Positions 1 through 4,647 of a DNA stretch of 9,087 nt are shown in pieces. Position 1 is the stretch's first letter; each line of letters starts with the position of its first letter. The notes beneath the pieces are model-generated. The model was not told the origin of the DNA. It was given only the letters and a program-made list of their open reading frames with translations, and did no database searches. The position numbers were made by a program, and so were the translations under genes. Origin of the DNA: Candidatus Pacearchaeota archaeon (GTDB lineage Archaea > Nanoarchaeota > Nanoarchaeia > Pacearchaeales > GW2011-AR1); contig NZER01000506.1 in NCBI GenBank assembly GCA_002690445.1, positions 1-9,087 of the forward strand, read 5' to 3'.

Positions 1-41
1 GGGGGTTGCCGGTGGGGGGTGGGTTACTCTTTTGGTTTACA
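1..41. repeat. Left inverted terminal repeat (41 bp)
   Basis: Bases 1-41 are a perfect reverse complement of 8912-8952; identity stops at base 42 versus 8911. The outer part is G-rich on the plus strand (GGGGG, then GGTGGGGGGTGGG), so the 5'-ending strand carries the G runs. Inverted repeats at genome ends are the replication origins of protein-primed linear DNAs, which fits the polymerase at 4648-6390. The repeat starts at the very first base with five G where the right copy has seven C, so the left copy is probably cut short. Confidence 0.9.
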
Positions 42-209
42 TACTTTACGGGTAATTACTACACTTGGTATACCCACAATAGCAGCAACAGTTATTGACG
101 TTATAACGCCATTTATACCTTTATATAAAGCTAATACCTCTATAGTAGTAACACACGCTATCACCATAGCGATTATAACAACTAATTGCCAGCTAATTTT
201 GCCGTTCAC
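24..209 (-). CDS. Two-helix small membrane protein, holin-like
   Basis: This is a 61-aa protein with a GTG start at 209. The GTG overlaps the TGA of the upstream gene (GTGA), and an AAGGG ribosome binding site lies about six bases ahead. Two hydrophobic stretches are visible, about residues 7-28 (starting WQLVVIIAMV) and 33-52 (NGVITSITVAAIVGIPSVVI), followed by a basic tail ending KVCKPKE. Two membrane helices, a short turn and a charged C-terminus is the layout of many small phage holins, but small virion membrane proteins look the same. It is the last gene of the leftward module, and its stop codon (26-24) lies inside the terminal repeat, so its last residues are encoded by the repeat. The membrane location is firm; the holin role is inference. 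Confidence 0.65.
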   Translation of the reverse strand: MNGKISWQLVVIIAMVIACVTTIEVLALYKGINGVITSITVAAIVGIPSVVITRKVCKPKE

Positions 210-502
210 AATACACCCTTAGCTTTCAGTATTTTTTTTAAAGCTTCAATTTCCTTTAAGGGATTCGGTGGTATAGTTGTTATTTTCGGCAAACTTAAGA
301 ATAGTTGTTTCTCTTTATTTGTAGTTTCTCTTACTTTTAAAGCTAAAGCGGTTAAATTAGTATCCTCTTTGGGAGTGGTGTTTTGTATAAGTATAGCTTT
401 ATTTTTATCATATGTTACAAAAGCGTTGTGGATATGTTCAATCCCTTTAATAATATCTGTATTGTTTTCTCTTTTCACTGGTAAAATATATGTTTTAATC
501 AT
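206..502 (-). CDS. Hypothetical 98-aa protein of the virion module
   Basis: I do not recognise this family. I chose the ATG at 502 because it follows the upstream TAA (506-504) by a single base, the same TAA-a-ATG junction seen at 1316-1310; a TTG at 511 is an alternative that adds three residues. The sequence begins MIKTYILPVKREN and shows a predicted beta/alpha N-terminal half (HNAFVTYDKNKAILIQN), a Thr-rich middle, and a C-terminal helix after a PPNP turn (LKEIEALKKILKAKG). It has no signal peptide, membrane segment or cysteine cluster. It lies between the receptor-binding protein and the holin-like gene and ends in a four-base GTGA overlap with the latter. The position suggests a virion accessory, assembly or exit function, but nothing in the sequence proves one. 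Confidence 0.7.
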   Translation of the reverse strand: MIKTYILPVKRENNTDIIKGIEHIHNAFVTYDKNKAILIQNTTPKEDTNLTALALKVRETTNKEKQLFLSLPKITTIPPNPLKEIEALKKILKAKGVL

Positions 503-503
503 T

Positions 504-1232
504 TTAACCAATCCTTTGTATCATAAATTCTGGTGAACTATTAGCGGACTTGGAAGTGTTTCTGTTCCCCCCGTGATTATGGTAAATATACATTTCAACA
601 TAATCAGTAATTGATAAATCGTAAATCGTGGTGGCTATTAAATCAGGAGTAGCAACACCACCAACTAATACCGTATTACTAGCTAAAGTAGTAGCACCAT
701 TTAACCGTATTTGTAGGGATACAGTTGACCCGTTGGCTGGTGCAGTTAAACCACATTGAGCGATTATTAAATACTTACCCGCCGTGAAACAAGTAAGTCT
801 ACTATTATTAGTTATGGTATCGTGCATAGTGTCGGTGTCCCAACGTTCGCTATCTAAAGCTAGAGCGGTTAAAGTTGTGTCAGCAACAGCCACTAAAGCA
901 CTATTATAAGCCCTGGCACCTTGTACATATGAAGCACTAGAAATTGTAACCCACGCCCCAGCTTGAACTTGCGATAATGAGTTAAGGGTAGTATCAAAAT
1001 ACATTGAACCATTGGGTAAATCTGCAGCTGCCGGTTTCGCCCCGGTAGCACCTGAAGAGGAAGCAAACGTCACTGATTGCCACGCTGAACCTGACCACCG
1101 ATAAAGAATCAACCTATCGGTTGCAAATGCTAAATCACCCTCCCTTCCCCCGGTAGGGAAACTTGCATAAGTGGTATAAGTAACCTGTCGCATTTGTGGG
1201 ATAACGGTTACTTCTGATTCTTTCCCATTCAT
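504..1232 (-). CDS. Receptor-binding / spike protein with C1q-like C-terminal domain
   Basis: This is a 242-aa protein. The N-terminal part (about 20-100) has motifs common in phage fibre proteins, with a GDLAFATDRLILYRWSGSAW block near residues 32-51 and a second, similar block (LPNGSMYFDTTLNSLSQV) about 40 residues on. The rest (about 105-242) has the pattern of C1q/TNF-like trimeric jelly rolls used by phages for host binding: an ARAYNSALVAV start, a TCFTAGKYLIIAQCGL core strand, then alternating strands to EFMIQRIG at the end. There is no membrane segment, as expected for an external spike. The ATG overlaps the stop of the 27-aa gene upstream (ATGA). I infer that it sits on the particle surface, perhaps at the vertices. 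The domain reading is by eye; the receptor is unknown. Confidence 0.75.
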   Translation of the reverse strand: MNGKESEVTVIPQMRQVTYTTYASFPTGGREGDLAFATDRLILYRWSGSAWQSVTFASSSGATGAKPAAADLPNGSMYFDTTLNSLSQVQAGAWVTISSASYVQGARAYNSALVAVADTTLTALALDSERWDTDTMHDTITNNSRLTCFTAGKYLIIAQCGLTAPANGSTVSLQIRLNGATTLASNTVLVGGVATPDLIATTIYDLSITDYVEMYIYHNHGGNRNTSKSANSSPEFMIQRIG

Positions 1233-1312
1233 TTTTTTACCCTTTTATTTTTTGGCTTAGACTTTAATAATTGTAATAGAGACAAAGCCAGGGCTGTTAA
1301 AAATACTCCCAT
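1229..1312 (-). CDS. 27-aa single-pass membrane microprotein
   Basis: This short gene reads MGVFLTALALSLLQLLK and continues with a basic tail rich in K and R (KNKRVKK). Residues 2-16 are hydrophobic and could span or dip into a membrane, with the lysine tail inside. Three things argue that it is translated. Its ATG (1312) lies one base after the TAA of the upstream gene. A GGAG lies about ten bases upstream of the ATG. Its TGA overlaps the ATG of the receptor-binding gene (ATGA). Without it there would be an 81-base gap in a tightly packed operon. Tailless phages with internal membranes usually carry several such tiny membrane proteins. The function is unknown. Confidence 0.6.
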   Translation of the reverse strand: MGVFLTALALSLLQLLKSKPKNKRVKK

Positions 1313-1313
1313 T

Positions 1314-2018
1314 TTATCCGTACTCCGCTAACTCTGTATCTGATAACAGCCATGGTGCATTTTCTGATAGCTTTTCCATGTCTGTTGCATATTCAGGATA
1401 TTTTGAAGTTACTTCATCCTCTGTACTCCGTGGTGTAATTAGAAAACCACTATCCCATATATTTCTGGTCTTAAACTCTATATCTACTGGGCTGTAAAAC
1501 CCCTCACCGTGGGGGGTTTCCCAAGGCATCAGCGGTCTAGGATATCCGAAAATCGTTTTATGGAGTCCTGGTCTTTCCGATTCTCTCTGGGGGGAAGTCA
1601 TGAATTCTTCTTCACGCAGCCTTATTTCATCCAATGCTGCCTGGTCGTACTTTTCTGAACCATTTTTAGGGGTTTCTCTACCATCCCCCGCTCCACCACC
1701 ACCATCAGTCATCCAATCCGGCATCCAATCCCCCCAATCGGTAGCGGATGATGGAATCTCTGGGAACTTAATTGGTATATCAGGAAATGATATATCAGGA
1801 AATGCTATATCAGGAAATGATATATCAGGAAATGATATATCAGGAAATGATATATCAGGAAATGCCATATCAGGAAAATTTATATCCGGCAATGCTAAAT
1901 TAAGCCCTGGGAAGCTACCACTTAGTCCAGCATTGGCTTTTGCTTTAGTAGATGGTTTCATGAAGAAATAAGCGACTAAACCAATAGCCCCTATTACTAG
2001 CATATCTCTATTTTTCAT
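1314..2018 (-). CDS. Membrane-anchored protein with FPDIS pentapeptide repeats
   Basis: This is a 234-aa protein when started at the ATG at 2018, which overlaps the TGA of the upstream gene (TGATG); an ATG at 2036 would add six residues. Residues about 5-18 (MLVIGAIGLVAYFF) form one N-terminal membrane helix followed by basic residues. A low-complexity block follows, with F-P-D-I-x repeated every five residues about eight times (roughly residues 47-90). Next come a Trp/Asp-rich linker (DWGDWMPDWMTD), a GGGGAG hinge and an acidic C-terminal domain of about 110 residues with many Tyr, Pro and Glu. The x-D-I-S-x register is close to the (A/S)(D/N)LxG rule of pentapeptide beta-helices, but the proline is atypical. 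A membrane-anchored virion protein with a rigid stalk is the likely role. I recognise no family. Confidence 0.7.
   Translation of the reverse strand: MKNRDMLVIGAIGLVAYFFMKPSTKAKANAGLSGSFPGLNLALPDINFPDMAFPDISFPDISFPDISFPDIAFPDISFPDIPIKFPEIPSSATDWGDWMPDWMTDGGGGAGDGRETPKNGSEKYDQAALDEIRLREEEFMTSPQRESERPGLHKTIFGYPRPLMPWETPHGEGFYSPVDIEFKTRNIWDSGFLITPRSTEDEVTSKYPEYATDMEKLSENAPWLLSDTELAEYG
1774..1893. repeat. 15-bp tandem repeat, eight units
   Basis: Units start at 1774, 1789, 1804, 1819, 1834, 1849, 1864 and 1879. The plus-strand consensus is GATATATCAGGAAAT; four units match it exactly, the others carry one or two changes, and the last is the most diverged. On the minus strand they encode the FPDI[S/A] repeats of the gene at 1314-2018. 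Each TGATATATCA junction is a 10-bp palindrome, so the array is also a row of phased potential binding sites, about one and a half helical turns apart. Confidence 0.9.
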
Positions 2019-2404
2019 CAGTGATTCGCCGCCCATTTATCAATAGTCATGGCTTCTTTTTTGAGGTTTAAGCGTACGAGTCCCAGTGTAGTATTCCCTG
2101 CACCCAGATTCTGTATAGCTACTTGCCATAATGCCACACCCGCCCCCTGTACACTGCGGATAGTCCCAGCTGGACAGTAATAAGCATCCTGGTTATTAAT
2201 CGTCACCAGTATATTATTAGCAGGCTCATTATTGACAATTTCAAGGCTATCCAATGGTTGGTATTTACGACTCAGTGGAAATTGTGTAGATACATAGATA
2301 GCGACAGATATATTACTGGCGGTAACCGGTAATTGGTAGGAATAGACCGGTGAACCCTCCCGTTTTATACGGGCTAGTCTTATATTGATGATGTTATTTT
2401 TCAT
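2018..2404 (-). CDS. 128-aa beta-rich protein, candidate minor capsid or spike-base protein
   Basis: The protein starts MKNNIINIRLARIKREG and alternates short hydrophobic strands with turns throughout (SYQLPVTA, ISVAIYVST, ILVTINNQDAYYC, VALWQVAIQNL, TTLGLVRLNLKKE). This is the pattern of a compact beta sandwich or jelly roll of about 110 residues; there is no membrane segment or signal peptide. It follows the 194-aa candidate capsid gene after an 88-bp gap with a strong hairpin. Its ribosome binding site is weak (GGGTAAATAAAA before the ATG), so it may be made in smaller amounts than the capsid protein. Its stop overlaps the start of the next gene (TGATG). In P23-77-like viruses two single-jelly-roll proteins build the shell; a similar partner role here is possible but inferred. 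A penton or decoration protein is the alternative. Confidence 0.7.
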   Translation of the reverse strand: MKNNIINIRLARIKREGSPVYSYQLPVTASNISVAIYVSTQFPLSRKYQPLDSLEIVNNEPANNILVTINNQDAYYCPAGTIRSVQGAGVALWQVAIQNLGAGNTTLGLVRLNLKKEAMTIDKWAANH

Positions 2405-2422
2405 TTTTATTTACCCGTGGGC

Positions 2423-2454
2423 GGTGGGGGGTAAGGTACTACCAACCCCCCACC
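2423..2454 (-). promoter_or_regulatory. GC-rich hairpin between candidate capsid gene and downstream genes
   Basis: GGTGGGGGGT (2423-2432) pairs perfectly with ACCCCCCACC (2445-2454) around a 12-base loop. In the minus-strand transcript the hairpin follows the 194-aa protein gene and a weaker AATCT/AGATT hairpin, and is followed by an A-rich stretch rather than a U run. It is therefore not a classic intrinsic terminator. An attenuator or an mRNA-stabilising element that lowers expression of the downstream genes relative to the capsid protein is more likely. Confidence 0.55.
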
Positions 2455-2492
2455 TTATTTTAATCTCCGAAAAGATTAATAAAATTTAATTT

Positions 2493-3077
2493 TTACTGAT
2501 AAACCGTTATAGGAATTGAAAAGTTACAGGTATCCTCAGCGGTTGCCGGGGTTACTACCCTATACCACATCTGCATTAACGAATCTTCAGAAACCCGTGG
2601 AAACTCCCGTTTTTCCGGAAGCGGTACCATCTGGTTCTTGTCCAGTAGTGGTAACCCTACAAGGGTATTTGTGGTTGAATGTAACGCTTCATCGTTAATT
2701 TCAAGCACAGTGTATACTTTTGTTTGCCTGGCGTTTGCCTGGACAAGTCTAAGGACTCCAACGGTTACATCTACGGTGATATCTACAGAGTAGAACCACA
2801 TGTAGCCCTGGTTTTGTGCTAACGCTGGTGACCCGTAGCCCCACCTCATCTGTTGCTGGGCTGGGCATACCGTCTGCCATATTAGAGTCCATGGACTGCC
2901 AGCCGCTAGACCGTTAATGATAGCTGCTACTAATGCAGATGTGCCATAAGTAGCTGCCGGTAGTCCGTCAGTGACGGTTAAATGTGTCTTAAAAGGGCGT
3001 TGTGATGATGCTTCTTGGGGTTTTTTTGCCAGGTCTGTTCCAATTACTCCTCCGATTATATTCTCAAACAAACCCAT
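2493..3077 (-). CDS. Candidate major capsid protein (single jelly roll size)
   Basis: This is a 194-aa protein. Its ATG at 3077 overlaps the stop of the upstream gene (TAATG) and is preceded by GAGGGGG. After a short N-terminal amphipathic segment (MGLFENIIGGVIGTDLAKK), which could contact a membrane or another subunit, the sequence from about residue 30 to the end is almost all predicted strand: THLTVTDG, WTLIWQTVCP, GYMWFYSVDITVDVTVGVLRL (about 91-111), KVYTVLEIND, LMQMWYRVV, NFSIPITVYQ. Length and strand pattern suit a single vertical jelly roll like the roughly 170-290-aa coat proteins of Thermus phage P23-77. It is too short for a double jelly roll of the PRD1 type. Its place as the second gene after a strong promoter also fits an abundant protein. 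The capsid assignment is by fold pattern and context only. Confidence 0.6.
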   Translation of the reverse strand: MGLFENIIGGVIGTDLAKKPQEASSQRPFKTHLTVTDGLPAATYGTSALVAAIINGLAAGSPWTLIWQTVCPAQQQMRWGYGSPALAQNQGYMWFYSVDITVDVTVGVLRLVQANARQTKVYTVLEINDEALHSTTNTLVGLPLLDKNQMVPLPEKREFPRVSEDSLMQMWYRVVTPATAEDTCNFSIPITVYQ

Positions 3078-3352
3078 TACATTACCCCCTCATTACCATC
3101 ATTAGTAACAGCCGCCGTATTTCCGATAGTGCCAATGATACTCTGGAAACCTAGAATAGTGGCGATTGCAGTACCCCTGGAACCTCGTACTACAGAGCCT
3201 GCTAGACCAGCACCAATTAAGCCCCCAAGTAATCCACTACCGGTAAAAGCGTTTGACAACGCATAGATTACGCCACCGCCAAGCCCTACCGCATAATCAA
3301 TAAGGCTATCCTGGATTCCTCGCATTGTAGGTACACCAATTCTTGCTTGCAT
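3077..3352 (-). CDS. Glycine-rich membrane protein, probable virion component
   Basis: This is a 91-aa protein starting MQARIGVPTMRG. I chose the ATG at 3352 because GGAGGT sits seven bases upstream; a GTG at 3418 in the same frame, after a run of G, would add 22 residues and remains possible. About residues 16-72 are rich in Gly, Ala, Ile and Leu (YAVGLGGGVIYAL, SGLLGGLIGAGLAGSVV, TAIATILGFQSIIGTIG), giving two or three membrane segments with an Arg-containing turn (RGSRG) between them. The C-terminus is short and polar. It is the first gene of the leftward operon and overlaps the capsid candidate at TAATG. Small glycine-rich membrane proteins next to the coat genes are usual in phages with an internal lipid membrane, and I infer such a role. 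Confidence 0.7.
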   Translation of the reverse strand: MQARIGVPTMRGIQDSLIDYAVGLGGGVIYALSNAFTGSGLLGGLIGAGLAGSVVRGSRGTAIATILGFQSIIGTIGNTAAVTNDGNEGVM

Positions 3353-3390
3353 TTTGTTACCTCCAGTTGTTGTATTAAACATAGCTTCAA

Positions 3391-3414
3391 ACAGGTTTTT
3401 GCCTGTCTTCAGGC
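3391..3414 (-). promoter_or_regulatory. Two mutually exclusive leader hairpins
   Basis: ACAGG (3391-3395) can pair with CCTGT (3402-3406), while GCCTG (3401-3405) can instead pair with CAGGC (3410-3414). The two stems share 3402-3405, so only one can form at a time. They lie in the transcript of the leftward promoter, upstream of the ATG at 3352. A switchable leader is possible, but the stems are only five base pairs long. Confidence 0.25.
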
Positions 3415-3445
3415 TCACGACCCCCCTAGACCATGCCTAACTATA

Positions 3446-3475
3446 ATTATATTATGTAAAGAGGGGGCGTGTCAA
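3446..3475 (-). promoter_or_regulatory. Leftward sigma-70-type promoter of the virion operon
   Basis: On the minus strand, TTGACA (3475-3470) is followed after 18 bp by TATAAT (3451-3446): both boxes match the consensus perfectly. Transcription would start near 3439 and read through all genes down to base 24. The match is the best sign that the host is a bacterium and that the structural genes are strongly expressed. Confidence 0.85.
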
Positions 3476-3496
3476 GTTTATGACTAGGACTTGACA
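3470..3496. promoter_or_regulatory. Inverted repeat covering both divergent -35 boxes (candidate operator)
   Basis: TGTCAAG (3470-3476) and CTTGACA (3490-3496) form a perfect 7-bp dyad with a 13-bp spacer; the arms are the two -35 boxes themselves. Two polymerases could not bind both promoters at once, and a dimeric repressor centred here would close both. The regulator is unknown; the HTH protein at 4175-4624 is one candidate. Confidence 0.5.
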
Positions 3497-3520
3497 TCAG
3501 GGTAGATGATATGCCAAAAT
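3491..3520 (+). promoter_or_regulatory. Rightward sigma-70-type promoter of the replication genes
   Basis: TTGACA (3491-3496) is followed after 18 bp by CAAAAT (3515-3520), a weaker -10 helped by an extended TGc just upstream (3512-3514). Transcription would begin around 3527 and cover the methyltransferase-like, HTH and polymerase genes. It is weaker than the leftward promoter because only four of six -10 positions match. Confidence 0.65.
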
Positions 3521-3561
3521 CTAATACGCATTATTCAGGTGAGGACTTTTAGGAAAAGTAA

Positions 3562-4134
3562 GTGAAAGTTCTAGTAGCTTGTGAAGAAAGCCAGGCGGTA
3601 TGTATAGCCTTTAGAAAAAAAGGTCACGAAGCTTTCTCATGTGATACTCAGAATTGTAGTGGAGGACATCCCGAATGGCATATTAAGGATGATGTATTGA
3701 ACCACCTCCACGACGGTTGGGATTTAATGGTAGCACACCCACCTTGCAAATATATTTGTAATGGTGGTAATAACTGGCTCAATCGCAGACCTGATTTAGC
3801 ATGGCGTGAAAATAGGGAATTATCAGCCCAATTCTTTTTGCGGTTTATTGAAGCACCAATAAATAAAATCGCTGTTGAAAACCCTATCGGTTGTATGAAT
3901 TCTAAGTATCGTAAACCAGACCAGATTATACATCCATATATGTTCGGGCATGATATAAGGAAAGATACTTGTTTTTGGCTCAAGAATCTACCACCACTAA
4001 TGCCCACCCTCCATATACCACCACCTCATAGAAAAATAGACTACTGGAGTAATAAACGCAATCCTGGTGGGAGGTCACTAAAGTCAGTAACTTATCAGGG
4101 GATTGCTGATGCAATGTCTGAACAGTGGGGTTAA
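3562..4134 (+). CDS. Compact cytosine-methyltransferase-like phage protein
   Basis: This is a 190-aa protein with a GTG start and AGGAAAAG upstream. The N-terminus (MKVLVACEESQAVCIAFRKK) has the shape of the SAM-binding first strand and loop. HPPCKY (about residues 60-65) resembles motif IV with the catalytic Cys of C5-cytosine methyltransferases, and VENP (about 112-115) resembles motif VI. SVTYQGIADAM near the end occupies the place of motif X. Small proteins of this type are widespread in phages. The usual target-recognition domain and the QxRxR motif are absent, and 190 aa is far shorter than a full enzyme, so activity and target cannot be predicted. It could protect viral DNA from host restriction or modify nucleotides. 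It is the first gene of the rightward operon, consistent with early expression. Confidence 0.7.
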   Translation: MKVLVACEESQAVCIAFRKKGHEAFSCDTQNCSGGHPEWHIKDDVLNHLHDGWDLMVAHPPCKYICNGGNNWLNRRPDLAWRENRELSAQFFLRFIEAPINKIAVENPIGCMNSKYRKPDQIIHPYMFGHDIRKDTCFWLKNLPPLMPTLHIPPPHRKIDYWSNKRNPGGRSLKSVTYQGIADAMSEQWG

Positions 4135-4174
4135 GATAACATTTTTAAAGCCCCACCCAGGGGAAGGAAAATAG

Positions 4175-4624
4175 ATGGCTCGTAATTATATAAACGAAGT
4201 ACGTTTAATGGGTATTACTCCATCTAAGATTGCCTCCGCTTTAAAGGTATCGGTTAAAAATGTTAATCAATGGAAAACCGGAAAAGCCAAGCCTCCAAAC
4301 TCATTATACGAACCTATAAGAAATCTGGCAAGGCGGACGGTATATAAACAGCTAAGAAAAGGTGGATTCTCCCCTGGTACTGCTAACCTGAAACGGCGTA
4401 GTCTATCTACTAAACTTCCCATAAAATGGCTTAATACAGTAGCGAATACTCTCTGGAAAGACTGGAATTTTAGTTTCAGAGCATATACCGCTAACCCGGA
4501 AGGATGGATAGCCAAACACCCAAATAAAAAAATACCAGTGGAAATATCTATAAAAGAAGTTAGAGACCGTATAGAACGTGGAATTGAACGGGGGAGGGAT
4601 AGGGAGGACTTAGAAAATTATTAA
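4175..4624 (+). CDS. Basic helix-turn-helix protein, candidate terminal protein
   Basis: This is a 149-aa, strongly basic protein with GGAAGG ahead of the ATG. Residues about 10-40 form an HTH: GITPSKIASALKVSVKNV followed by NQWKTGKAKPP. The middle is rich in Arg, Lys and Trp (WLNTVANTLWKDWNFSF). The C-terminal 25 residues form a highly charged helix (EVRDRIERGIERGRDRED) and the last residue is Tyr149. It ends 23 bp before the polymerase. In phi29 and PRD1 the gene just before the polymerase encodes the terminal protein, a basic DNA-binding protein that supplies a Ser, Thr or Tyr hydroxyl for priming. I infer that role here from position, charge and the lack of any other candidate. The main alternative is a Cro/CI-like regulator acting on the divergent promoters. 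Confidence 0.6.
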   Translation: MARNYINEVRLMGITPSKIASALKVSVKNVNQWKTGKAKPPNSLYEPIRNLARRTVYKQLRKGGFSPGTANLKRRSLSTKLPIKWLNTVANTLWKDWNFSFRAYTANPEGWIAKHPNKKIPVEISIKEVRDRIERGIERGRDREDLENY

Positions 4625-4647
4625 AATAGAACAAGGGCTTTTAACCC

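Noticed and set aside
186..536. Plus-strand hydrophobic open frame
   Set aside because: It is antisense to two coupled minus-strand genes, has no ribosome binding site and crosses the junction of both.
1774..1893. CRISPR-like array
   Set aside because: The 15-bp units are directly adjacent with no spacers, are in frame with a coding sequence, and there are no cas genes.
1600..1971. Plus-strand open frame with GISGND repeats
   Set aside because: It is the antisense reading of the FPDIS repeat gene; the minus-strand frame has a membrane anchor, coupled junctions with its neighbours and fits the operon direction.
2493..3077. PRD1-type double-jelly-roll major capsid protein
   Set aside because: At 194 aa it has room for only one jelly roll; no other product in the window is a better double-barrel candidate.
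4175..4624. Plain XRE-family repressor
   Set aside because: Not excluded, but the long basic region after the HTH, the charged C-terminal helix and the position right before the polymerase fit a terminal protein better.
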